A stretch of DNA of 35,617 bases, taken from contig CAZPMC010000021.1 in the NCBI GenBank assembly GCA_964587755.1, positions 1 to 35,617 of the forward strand, in the 5' to 3' direction. The stretch's first letter is position 1, and every line of letters starts with the position of its first letter. The position numbers were made by a program, and so were the translations under genes. This document shows positions 8,018-15,309 of this stretch, in pieces. The notes under the pieces were generated by a model. The model searched no databases. It was not told the origin of the DNA and was given only the letters and a program-made list of their open reading frames with translations. Source of the stretch: CAZPMC01 sp964587755 (lineage in GTDB: Bacteria > Bacillota > Clostridia > Acetivibrionales > DTU013).

Positions 8018-8552
8018 GGGATATTTTCCTCATAGCTCTAATCGCCGCTTCTATAAACTCCTCCAATGTAAGCCCCAATTCGCTGCACGCCTTTATCTGC
8101 TCCCTGTTTGCACCTTTTGCAAAGGACTTCTCCTTCATTCTTTTGATAACAAACTCAGTCGTCACATCCTCAAGGCTTTTACTCGGCAAAACTAGCGCGC
8201 CCGCTGTAATAAGCCCTGAAACAGGATCGGCACAGTATAGAGCCTTATCTATTTTCCTCCTTCTTTCTATTCCATGGTAGCCATTATGCGCCTTTACAGC
8301 ATAGACAATTTCATCATCAAAACCCAAGTTTGTAAGAATCTCAGCCCCGACTATACTATGTTTTGCAGGATCATCTGCGGTTTTTTCATAGTCGATATCA
8401 TGGAGCAAGCCTGCTAATCCCCATGTTTCCACATCACCCTCAAGCATTGAAGCCAATTCCCTCATGATTGCCTCTACAGCCAAAGAATGCTTCATCATAT
8501 TTTTGTTAGAAATTCTTGCTTTCAATTCATCCAATGCTTTTGCTCTGTCCAT
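8001..8552 (-). CDS. HD-domain (HDIG) metal-dependent phosphohydrolase
   Basis: 183 residues. The HD motifs are visible: His in MMKHSLAVEA (about 21), LLHDIDYEK (His-Asp about 50-51), a downstream H in DPAKHS, and KAHNGYHG. This matches the HDIG family of predicted phosphohydrolases; the substrate is unknown. The C-terminal half (from about 120) is helical. It sits between secG and rnr on the same strand. GAGGAGTGG precedes ATG 8552. The perfect hairpin at 8590-8613 separates it from secG, so a promoter may lie in 8553-8589. Confidence 0.82.
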   Translation of the reverse strand: MDRAKALDELKARISNKNMMKHSLAVEAIMRELASMLEGDVETWGLAGLLHDIDYEKTADDPAKHSIVGAEILTNLGFDDEIVYAVKAHNGYHGIERRRKIDKALYCADPVSGLITAGALVLPSKSLEDVTTEFVIKRMKEKSFAKGANREQIKACSELGLTLEEFIEAAIRAMRKISQELGL

Positions 8553-8589
8553 ACTCCACTCCTCAAATATTTTTTCTTTTTATGAGAAA

Positions 8590-8613
8590 AGGCTATGCAT
8601 CTCTGCATAGCCT
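8590..8613 (-). terminator. Intrinsic terminator after secG
   Basis: AGGCTATGCA, a 4-nt loop and TGCATAGCCT form a perfect 10-bp stem. On the minus strand it is followed by TTTTCT. It lies 16 nt past the secG stop. Confidence 0.9.
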
Positions 8614-8629
8614 GTAAACTTCAAATCGT

Positions 8630-8872
8630 TTATTTCGTTAAAAGATACATAATAATTGATGTCACAAGAAACATAACAGCCGCAACAGATGTATATTTGC
8701 TAAGTATGGCATCTATGGTTCTGCCCTTGTTCTTTCCAAAGAAAGTCTCAGCACCACCTGCTATAGATCCTGATAAGCCTGCAGTCTTACCTGACTGAAG
8801 CAACACAATCACAATTATTGATAAAGCAAATATTATATGGAATATAGAAACAATAATTTGGCCAGCAGTCAA
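8630..8872 (-). CDS. secG: Preprotein translocase subunit SecG
   Basis: 80 residues from a TTG at 8872. There are two membrane segments: about 4-24 (IIVSIFHIIFALSIIVIVLL) and about 55-75. Between them lies the SecG signature LLQSGKTAGLSGSIAGGAETFFGKN. It is a membrane subunit of the SecYEG channel. The TTG is chosen because GGGAGG (8881-8886) sits 8 nt before it; upstream in-frame starts add a non-conserved leader and have no site. It follows eno by 65 nt and probably shares its transcript. Confidence 0.92.
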   Translation of the reverse strand: MTAGQIIVSIFHIIFALSIIVIVLLQSGKTAGLSGSIAGGAETFFGKNKGRTIDAILSKYTSVAAVMFLVTSIIMYLLTK

Positions 8873-8937
8873 AAAAAACACCTCCCGCAAAATTGACAAA
8901 TTGAATTGTAACATATATCCCATTAAAAAACAAGCTT

Positions 8938-10242
8938 TTATTCCTTATTTTTCAGATTGAACCACGCATCAAGGCCGGGGTAAATTGCTGCATCTCCAAG
9001 CTCCTCTTCAATTCTGAGCAACTGGTTATATTTTGCCACTCTGTCGGTTCGTGACGGGGCGCCGGTTTTTATTTGGCCTGAATTTGTTGCAACTGCGATA
9101 TCTGCTATGGTTGCGTCCTCTGTCTCCCCGGATCTGTGGGATGTAACTGCCGTATATCCTGCCCTGTTTGCCATCTGAATGGCATCTAAGGTTTCTGTCA
9201 GTGTGCCTATCTGATTTACCTTTATAAGAATGGAATTTGCAACTCCCATGTCAATACCCTTCTTAAGTCTTTGAGTGTTTGTTACAAATAAGTCATCCCC
9301 CACAAGCTGTATTTTGTCTCCCAGTCTTTCGGTGAGCTTCTTCCAGCCCTCCCAGTCCTCTTCCGACACACCGTCCTCAAGAGAAATTATGGGATACTTT
9401 TCAGCCAGCTCTGCCCAGAACTCAACCATCTCGTCTCTTGTTTTCCTGATATTGGATTTCCAGAAGAAATACGTCCCATCCTCCTGATACATCTCTGTGG
9501 CAGCGGCATCAATTGCTATCCTGAAGTCTTCTCCCGATTTATAGCCTGCCTTTTCAACTGCCTCTAAAATAACCTGTATGGCCTCCTCATCATTCTTAAG
9601 ATTAGGGGCAAATCCGCCCTCATCACCTACTGCAGTTGAGTAGCCCTTTGAGCTGAGAACCTTTTTGAGACTGTGAAACACTTCTGTACACATCATAAGC
9701 GCATTTTTAAAGCTGTCAGCGCCTACCGGCATTATCATAAACTCCTGAATGTTCACAGAATTGTCGGCGTGCTGTCCGCCGTTAATTATATTCATCATCG
9801 GTACAGGTAAGGTTTTTGCATTGACTCCCCCGATGTACTGATAAAGACTTATGCCCAATGCCTCTGCTGCCGCTTTTGCAACAGCCAGTGATACACCTAA
9901 TATCGCATTGGCACCAAGCTTTCTTTTATTGTCGGTTCCGTCAAGTGCTATCATCCTTTTATCAACAGCCACCTGGTCAAAAACATTCATTCCCTCAATC
10001 TCTGGGGCAATTATCTCATTGACGTTTGCTACAGCCTTCAGAACCCCTTTGCCAAGATACCGGTTCATATCCCCGTCTCTTAGCTCAACAGCCTCAAAAG
10101 CTCCCGTAGAAGCTCCTGAAGGCACAGCAGCCCTTCCTAAAAAACCACCCTCGGCAATTACCTCAACCTCAATGGTCGGGTTTCCTCTGGAATCAAGGAT
10201 TTCTCTTGCAAATACGCTTTCTATCACAAGATAATGTCTCAT
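8938..10242 (-). CDS. eno: Enolase
   Basis: 434 residues, the standard size. The start MRHYLVIESVFAREILDSRG is followed by the substrate loop AVPSGASTGAFEA. Metal and active-site motifs include GDEGGFAPNL, SLEDGVSEEDW, VGDDLFVTN and, near the C-terminus, SHRSGETED and the Lys-containing IKTGAPSRTDR. It converts 2-phosphoglycerate to phosphoenolpyruvate in the cytosol. ATG 10242 follows AGGAGG by 9-10 nt; an upstream in-frame start at 10269 would precede that ribosome site. It lies downstream of gpmI but is separated by a terminator and a repeat remnant, so it likely has its own promoter. Confidence 0.96.
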   Translation of the reverse strand: MRHYLVIESVFAREILDSRGNPTIEVEVIAEGGFLGRAAVPSGASTGAFEAVELRDGDMNRYLGKGVLKAVANVNEIIAPEIEGMNVFDQVAVDKRMIALDGTDNKRKLGANAILGVSLAVAKAAAEALGISLYQYIGGVNAKTLPVPMMNIINGGQHADNSVNIQEFMIMPVGADSFKNALMMCTEVFHSLKKVLSSKGYSTAVGDEGGFAPNLKNDEEAIQVILEAVEKAGYKSGEDFRIAIDAAATEMYQEDGTYFFWKSNIRKTRDEMVEFWAELAEKYPIISLEDGVSEEDWEGWKKLTERLGDKIQLVGDDLFVTNTQRLKKGIDMGVANSILIKVNQIGTLTETLDAIQMANRAGYTAVTSHRSGETEDATIADIAVATNSGQIKTGAPSRTDRVAKYNQLLRIEEELGDAAIYPGLDAWFNLKNKE

Positions 10243-10319
10243 ACAAACCCACCTCCTAAATTTTCGCACTTACAAATATTTTATCCATAAAGCGCTTCAT
10301 TAAAACAAGAATAGACAAA

Positions 10320-10410
10320 ACAGCCTGCCCGTTATGAAGCTTGATGACGGGTTTGCAGTCGTGCTGACCATCGAGACTTATTTCTTATAGCCTGTTTCCG
10401 ACATTACTCC
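10320..10410 (+). repeat. Decayed partial copy of the 4878-5327 repeat
   Basis: ACAGCCTGCCCGTTATG at 10320 matches 5167 onward. The match continues through a TGCAG[CT]CGTGCTGACCA block, CTTATTTCTTA[CT]AGCCTGT and CCGACATTACTCC (5167-5255 against 10320-10410), with scattered substitutions. The terminal repeats are missing, so this is a remnant or an independent unit of the family. It lies between eno and gpmI. Confidence 0.8.
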
Positions 10411-10453
10411 TATGTGGGAAGCTGTCCACTCTCAACAAATCCGTGCATAAACA

Positions 10454-10483
10454 AATCCAGCGGATTTAATGACCCGCTGGATT
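10454..10483 (-). terminator. Intrinsic terminator after gpmI
   Basis: On the minus strand AATCCAGCGG and CCGCTGGATT form a 10-bp stem followed by TTGTTTATG. It lies 12 nt past the gpmI stop and closes the gap-pgk/tpi-gpmI transcript. Confidence 0.85.
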
Positions 10484-10495
10484 GTTTTGTACGTT

Positions 10496-12028
10496 TTATA
10501 TGATTAGCGACTCCCCTGTCATTTCTTCAGGCTTATCAAGCCCTAAAAGCGACAGCATTGTAGGTGCAATATCTGCCAATCTGCCCTCTTTAAGCTTTTT
10601 ATCACCTAAGCCGATTCCTATTAGAGGGACGGGGTTTGTGGTATGAGCCGTAAATGGCCCTCCTGTGTCATAATCAATCATCTGCTCCGCATTGCCGTGG
10701 TCTGCCGTAATAAGCACTGCACCGCCTTGTGCCTGCACTGCTTCAACTACTCTTCCCACACACTGGTCAATAGCTTCCACCGCTGCTTTTGCTGCCTCAA
10801 AATAGCCAGTATGGCCTACCATATCGCAATTAGCATAATTGAGTATGATTACATCATATTCTTTTGAATCAATTCTTTTAATAACTTCCTCCGTGACTTC
10901 ATATGCACTCATCTCAGGCTTCAGATCGTAGGTTGCAACCTTCGGGGACGGTATAAGTACTCTGTCCTCTCCTTCATACATAGCCTCTATACCGCCGTTA
11001 AAGAAAAAGGTTACATGAGCATACTTTTCTGTTTCAGCTATCCTTAGCTGCTTGAGCCCTTTGCAGCTTATGTATTCTCCGAATGTATTGGTAAGGCTCT
11101 CAGGTTTAAATGCCACATGAACATTGGGAAGTGTTTTGTCGTACTGTGTCATGCATACATAATAAAGCGGGAAAAAGCCCTTCTGCCTATCAAACCCGGA
11201 AAACTCGGGATCCACGAAAGCTCTGGTTATCTCTCTTGCCCTGTCGGGTCTGAAGTTGAAGAATATTATAGAGTCGTTGCTTCCGATAGTTGTCACAGGC
11301 TTACCATTCTCCGTAACAACCGTAGGCTTGATAAATTCGTCAAATTCCTGTCTTTCATACGACTCAGCAACAGCCTGGGACGGTGACTGGGTAGTCAGAC
11401 CCTCCCCCATAACCATTGCGTCATAAGCCTGCTTAACCCTTTCCCAGCGGTTGTCCCTGTCCATTGCATAGTATCTGCCCATTAATGTAGCAATCTTTCC
11501 TACTCCTATTTCGTTAAGCTTCGTAGAAAGCTCATCTACATAACCTTTTCCACTGTCGGGAGGTACATCTCTGCCGTCAAAAAAGCAATGGACATAAACC
11601 TCCTCTAAGCCGTATCTTTTTGCCAATTCAACCAGTGCATAAAGGTGTGTGTTGTGGCTGTGCACACCACCGTCAGAAAGGAGCCCCATGAGGTGTAGCT
11701 TGGAACCATTAGCTTTACAGTTCTCAACAGCCTGAATGAATTCCTCCTTATCGAAGAAATCCCGGTCCTCAATGGACTTTGTAATCCTTGTAAGCTCCTG
11801 GTATACTATCCGTCCTGCTCCAATATTTGTATGCCCGACCTCCGAATTACCCATCTGCCCATTGGGAAGCCCCACGTCCATTCCGCTTGTGCGGATAACC
11901 GCTGTGGGATACTTCTGCATCAAGCTGTCAAGATTCGGTTTGTGGGCGGCGTAAACCGCATTGCCCTCTTTGCTGGGATTTCTTCCGAAGCCGTCAAGTA
12001 TAATCAATGCTACTAATTTATTTTTCAT
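10496..12028 (-). CDS. gpmI: 2,3-bisphosphoglycerate-independent phosphoglycerate mutase
   Basis: 510 residues from ATG 12028. ALIILDGFG gives the metal Asp12, and GQMGNSEVGHTNIGAGR gives the phosphorylated Ser62. HCFFDGRDVPP, RYYAMDRDNRW and the distal metal sites NYANCDMVGHTG and ITADHGNAEQM are all present. This Mn-dependent enzyme interconverts 3- and 2-phosphoglycerate. ATG 12028 is chosen over 12049 because GAGG lies 5 nt before it and the upstream gene stops at 12039. The 10-nt spacing to pgk-tpi suggests cotranscription and coupling. Confidence 0.96.
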   Translation of the reverse strand: MKNKLVALIILDGFGRNPSKEGNAVYAAHKPNLDSLMQKYPTAVIRTSGMDVGLPNGQMGNSEVGHTNIGAGRIVYQELTRITKSIEDRDFFDKEEFIQAVENCKANGSKLHLMGLLSDGGVHSHNTHLYALVELAKRYGLEEVYVHCFFDGRDVPPDSGKGYVDELSTKLNEIGVGKIATLMGRYYAMDRDNRWERVKQAYDAMVMGEGLTTQSPSQAVAESYERQEFDEFIKPTVVTENGKPVTTIGSNDSIIFFNFRPDRAREITRAFVDPEFSGFDRQKGFFPLYYVCMTQYDKTLPNVHVAFKPESLTNTFGEYISCKGLKQLRIAETEKYAHVTFFFNGGIEAMYEGEDRVLIPSPKVATYDLKPEMSAYEVTEEVIKRIDSKEYDVIILNYANCDMVGHTGYFEAAKAAVEAIDQCVGRVVEAVQAQGGAVLITADHGNAEQMIDYDTGGPFTAHTTNPVPLIGIGLGDKKLKEGRLADIAPTMLSLLGLDKPEEMTGESLII

Positions 12029-12038
12029 CTTGTCCTCA

Positions 12039-13985
12039 TTATTCATCAAATTTAACTATTTTCTCAAAATCATCCAGCTTAAGGCTTGCACCTCCGACAA
12101 GACCTCCATCGATATCGGACATGTTAAACAGCTCTGCTGCATTTGAAGCATTTACACTTCCGCCGTACTGGATACGGACAGTCTCAGCAGTCTCTTCACC
12201 ATAAAGTGATTCTATTGTTTGCCTAATGATCATGCATACCTCATTAGCCTGCTGGCTTGTAGCGGTTTTACCTGTACCTATTGCCCAGATCGGCTCGTAT
12301 GCTATAACAAGCTGCTTGACCTGTGTTGCAGTCAGCCCCAGTAAAGCTATCTTAACCTGGTATCTGATAAGGTCTTCTGTAATTCCCTGCTCTCTTTGAG
12401 TGAGGGATTCTCCTACACATACTATGGGCTTAAGTCCATATTTATATGCAGCATGAACCTTTTCATTAACTGTCTCATCAGTCTCTGCAAAGTATTCTCT
12501 TCTCTCTGAATGGCCTATTATCACGTATTCCACGCCAAGCTCTTTTAGCATTGGTCCTGATACCTCGCCTGTATATGCGCCTTTTTCCTCCCAATGCATA
12601 TTCTGGGCAGCGACCTTGATGTTTGAGCCTTCACAAGCCTTTACCACATCAGGTATACATACAAAGGGCACTGCAACAACTACTTCGGTGTCAACCCCCT
12701 TAACTCTTGGCTTTAAAGCTGTAACAAATTCAACAGCCTCTCTTGGAGTTTTATTCATTTTCCAGTTGCCTGCTGCAATCTTTTTTCTAGCGCTTTTGTC
12801 CATCAATACTGCTATGCCGGGGAGCACTTTGCCTTCAAGGAATTCCAGTGATGCTCCGCCGCCTGTAGAAATATGCGTAATTTTATCAGCAAAGCCCAAA
12901 AGCTCAATAGCTGCAGCAGAATCGCCACCACCGACTATTGAAATTGCACCGGATTGTGCAACTGCTCTGGCAATTTCCTTTGTTCCGTAGGCGAAATTCT
13001 CAAACTCAAAAACGCCCATAGGTCCGTTCCATACGATTGTCTTAGCCTTCTTTATTTCCTGTGAGAATTTTTCTACTGACAAAGAGCCTATATCCATGCC
13101 CATCCAGCCGTCCGGCATGGCGTCAGACGGTACATTCTTGTACTCTGTGTCATTCTTAAACTCCTTGGCTACTATGTTCTCTATGGGCAGCATCAATTTA
13201 ACGCCCTTCTCTTCAGCCTTTTCCATCAGGCTCTTGGCAAGATCAAGTTTGTCTTCCTCGCAAATTGACTCGCCAATTTTGTATCCTTTAGCTTTAATGA
13301 ATGTATAAGCCATTCCACCGCCAATTATCAATGTGTCAACCTTGTCTATAAGGTTGTCAATAACCTGGATCTTATCTGAGACCTTCTTTCCCCCGAGTAT
13401 TGCAACAAAGGGTCTTGCCGGGTTGGAAAGAGCCTTTCCCATTACATCAATTTCTTTTTTAATTAAAAATCCGCAAACAGCAGGTAAGTAATCAGCAAGG
13501 CCTGCCGTGGAAGCATGAGCCCTGTGAGCCGTACCGAAAGCATCGTTAACGAATATTTCCGCGAGGGAAGCCAATTCCTTTGCAAAGGCAGGATCGTTCT
13601 TTGTCTCTTCCTTATGGAATCTGACATTCTCCAGCATCAGAATTTCCCCGTCCTTGAGAGCTGCCGCTTTAGCCTTGGCATCAGGACCAATAACATCTCC
13701 TGCCATAACAACCGGCTTTCCGATAAGCTCACTGAGTCTTTTTGCTGTGGGCTTCATACTGAATATATCTTCCGGTCCGTTTTTCGGTCTTCCCAGATGA
13801 GACACAAGTATTGTTTTTGCTCCCTTTTCTACAAGGTATTTAATTGTGGGAAGAGCCCCTACAATTCTTTTATCATCGGTAATATTGCCGTTTTCATCCT
13901 GAGGCACATTAAAATCAACACGAACTATGACTCTTTTACCTGATACATCTATGTCTTCTATAGTCTTTTTGTTGTATGCTGCCAT
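12039..13985 (-). CDS. pgk-tpi: Fused phosphoglycerate kinase-triosephosphate isomerase
   Basis: 648 residues in one open frame. Residues 1-397 are a full PGK: VRVDFNVP (21-28), SHLGRP (62-67), GGGMAYTF, NGPMGVFEFE (320-329) and VGGGDSAAA (351-359), ending GKVLPGIAVLMDK. Residues about 401-648 are a full TIM: AAGNWKMN with Lys409, IIGHSERR with His492, AYEPIWAIGTG with Glu564, and YGGSV. TIM has no ribosome site or conventional start of its own at the junction. Fusions are known in Thermotoga; separate genes are usual in clostridia. The junction codons AGA AAA AAG contain the slippery heptamer A_AAA_AAG (12780-12786), and a -1 shift would stop at 12751-12753. AAGGGTG precedes ATG 13985. Confidence 0.93.
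   Translation of the reverse strand: MAAYNKKTIEDIDVSGKRVIVRVDFNVPQDENGNITDDKRIVGALPTIKYLVEKGAKTILVSHLGRPKNGPEDIFSMKPTAKRLSELIGKPVVMAGDVIGPDAKAKAAALKDGEILMLENVRFHKEETKNDPAFAKELASLAEIFVNDAFGTAHRAHASTAGLADYLPAVCGFLIKKEIDVMGKALSNPARPFVAILGGKKVSDKIQVIDNLIDKVDTLIIGGGMAYTFIKAKGYKIGESICEEDKLDLAKSLMEKAEEKGVKLMLPIENIVAKEFKNDTEYKNVPSDAMPDGWMGMDIGSLSVEKFSQEIKKAKTIVWNGPMGVFEFENFAYGTKEIARAVAQSGAISIVGGGDSAAAIELLGFADKITHISTGGGASLEFLEGKVLPGIAVLMDKSARKKIAAGNWKMNKTPREAVEFVTALKPRVKGVDTEVVVAVPFVCIPDVVKACEGSNIKVAAQNMHWEEKGAYTGEVSGPMLKELGVEYVIIGHSERREYFAETDETVNEKVHAAYKYGLKPIVCVGESLTQREQGITEDLIRYQVKIALLGLTATQVKQLVIAYEPIWAIGTGKTATSQQANEVCMIIRQTIESLYGEETAETVRIQYGGSVNASNAAELFNMSDIDGGLVGGASLKLDDFEKIVKFDE
12780..12786 (-). 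promoter_or_regulatory. Slippery heptamer A_AAA_AAG at the PGK/TIM junction
   Basis: On the minus strand codons 400-402 read AGA AAA AAG, placing A_AAA_AAG in the phase used for bacterial -1 frameshifting (the dnaX type). After a -1 shift, nine codons (DCSRQLENE) follow and then TAA at 12751-12753. The product would be a 411-residue PGK without TIM. No strong upstream Shine-Dalgarno stimulator or downstream stem was evident by eye, so function is a hypothesis. Confidence 0.45.
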
Positions 13986-14034
13986 AAAATCACCCTTTCG
14001 AAATCGTTGTTTATTATTCTTCCAAGCAAATTGG

Positions 14035-14085
14035 AAAGGTCCACCCTTTAACCACTCACTTAAGGTAAGGGCAAGAGTGGACCTT
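14035..14085. other. Long stem-loop in the gap-pgk intergenic spacer
   Basis: AAGGTCCAC (14036-14044) is the exact reverse complement of 14077-14085. Inside it, CCTT..ACC pairs with GGTAAGG around a 10-nt loop, leaving a GCAAGA bulge. No T-run follows on the minus strand, so it looks more like an mRNA-processing or stability element, or a weak attenuator, than a terminator. Confidence 0.55.
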
Positions 14086-14105
14086 AAAGTCCTAAAATTC
14101 TATTC

Positions 14106-15116
14106 TTATTTAGCGTCTACCTTTGCCATGTAGGTGATGAGGTCTACTACTTTGTTTGAATAACCCCATTCATTGTCGTACCATGCAACCAGCTTAACAA
14201 AGTGGTCGTTCAATGCAATACCTGCTCCAGCATCAAATATTGATGTGCGTGAATCCGTTATAAAGTCAGATGAAACAACTGCATCCTCCGTATAGCCCAG
14301 GATACCCTTCATCTCGTTTTCTGAAGCCTTTTTAACAGCTGCTTTGATTTCATCATAAGTAGCTGGCTTCTCAAGACGGCAGGTCAGGTCAACAACTGAA
14401 ACGTTAACTGTAGGAACTCTGATTGCCATACCTGTCAATTTGCCGTTAAGCTCGGGAATAACCTTTCCAACAGCTTTTGCCGCTCCTGTTGAGGATGGAA
14501 TCATATTCTGAGCTGCTGCACGTCCGCCTCTCCAGTCTTTCTTGGAAGGACCGTCAACAATCTTCTGTGTAGCAGTATAAGAATGTACTGTAGTCATAAG
14601 CCCTTCAACAATACCGAAGTTGTCGTGTATAACCTTTGCCAGAGGAGCAAGGCAGTTTGTTGTGCAGGATGCGTTTGATACAACATTCATATCCTTTGTA
14701 TATTTTTCGTTGTTAACACCCATTACAAACATCGGGGCGTCCTTTGAAGGAGCACTGATAACAACCTTTTTAGCGCCGCCCTTAAAGTGAGCAGATGCCT
14801 TTTCAGTGACTGTGAATACACCTGTAGACTCTACTATGTATTCAGCTCCGCAAGTGCTCCAGGGAATATCTTCAGGATTCATTGCTGCATAAACAGCAAT
14901 TTTCTTTCCGTTTACTACGAGCATTCCGTCCTCGATTGCAATATCGCCTTTGAATTGCCCATGAACTGTATCATACCTAAGCATATAAGCCATGTAATCA
15001 AGATCAATAAACGGATCATTAATACCTTTTACCTCAACCTCAGGATTGTTGATTGCTGCCCTGAATACAAGGCGTCCGATTCTCCCAAATCCATTAATAC
15101 CAATTTTTACTGCCAT
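14106..15116 (-). CDS. gap: Glyceraldehyde-3-phosphate dehydrogenase, type I
   Basis: 336 residues. The Rossmann start is IGINGFGRIGR. INDPF carries an Asp (about 34) that favours NAD. The catalytic motif SNASCTTNCLAPLA holds Cys151, and TVHSYT holds the partner His178. WRGGRAAAQNMIPSSTGAAKA and WYDNEWGYSNKV are standard. It oxidises glyceraldehyde-3-phosphate to 1,3-bisphosphoglycerate with NAD+. GGAGG (15123-15127) precedes ATG 15116. It is the first gene of the gap-pgk/tpi-gpmI run with its own promoter; the stem-loop at 14035-14085 follows it. Confidence 0.97.
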   Translation of the reverse strand: MAVKIGINGFGRIGRLVFRAAINNPEVEVKGINDPFIDLDYMAYMLRYDTVHGQFKGDIAIEDGMLVVNGKKIAVYAAMNPEDIPWSTCGAEYIVESTGVFTVTEKASAHFKGGAKKVVISAPSKDAPMFVMGVNNEKYTKDMNVVSNASCTTNCLAPLAKVIHDNFGIVEGLMTTVHSYTATQKIVDGPSKKDWRGGRAAAQNMIPSSTGAAKAVGKVIPELNGKLTGMAIRVPTVNVSVVDLTCRLEKPATYDEIKAAVKKASENEMKGILGYTEDAVVSSDFITDSRTSIFDAGAGIALNDHFVKLVAWYDNEWGYSNKVVDLITYMAKVDAK

Positions 15117-15172
15117 TTCCTATACCTCCTGTATAATTAATAAAATGTATTACAGAATACCAAATCAAAGTT

Positions 15173-15201
15173 ATTCTATATTATTTATACCACCATTTCA
15201 A
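15173..15201 (-). promoter_or_regulatory. Sigma-A promoter of gap
   Basis: On the minus strand TTGAAA (15201-15196), a 17-bp spacer and TAGAAT (15178-15173). This leaves a leader of about 50 nt to the ATG at 15116. It lies in the AT-rich gap between pfkA and gap. Confidence 0.6.
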
Positions 15202-15309
15202 TACCTTACATGAAAAATAATTAAATTTTTAACAAAGTTTTTACGATAATTTTTTCCTAATTAATTTTACTTATTATCTCACATATATCCTGCCTCTATT
15301 CATACCACC

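Noticed and set aside
9851..10234. 127-codon plus-strand frame antisense to eno
   Set aside because: Antisense shadow of enolase with Ser/Ala-rich content.
10285..10300. Possible cre site (AAAGCGCTTCA) upstream of eno
   Set aside because: It is one base short of the 14-bp consensus spacing, so the palindrome is out of register.
13515..13943. 142-codon plus-strand frame antisense to pgk
   Set aside because: Antisense shadow; the minus strand carries clear PGK motifs.
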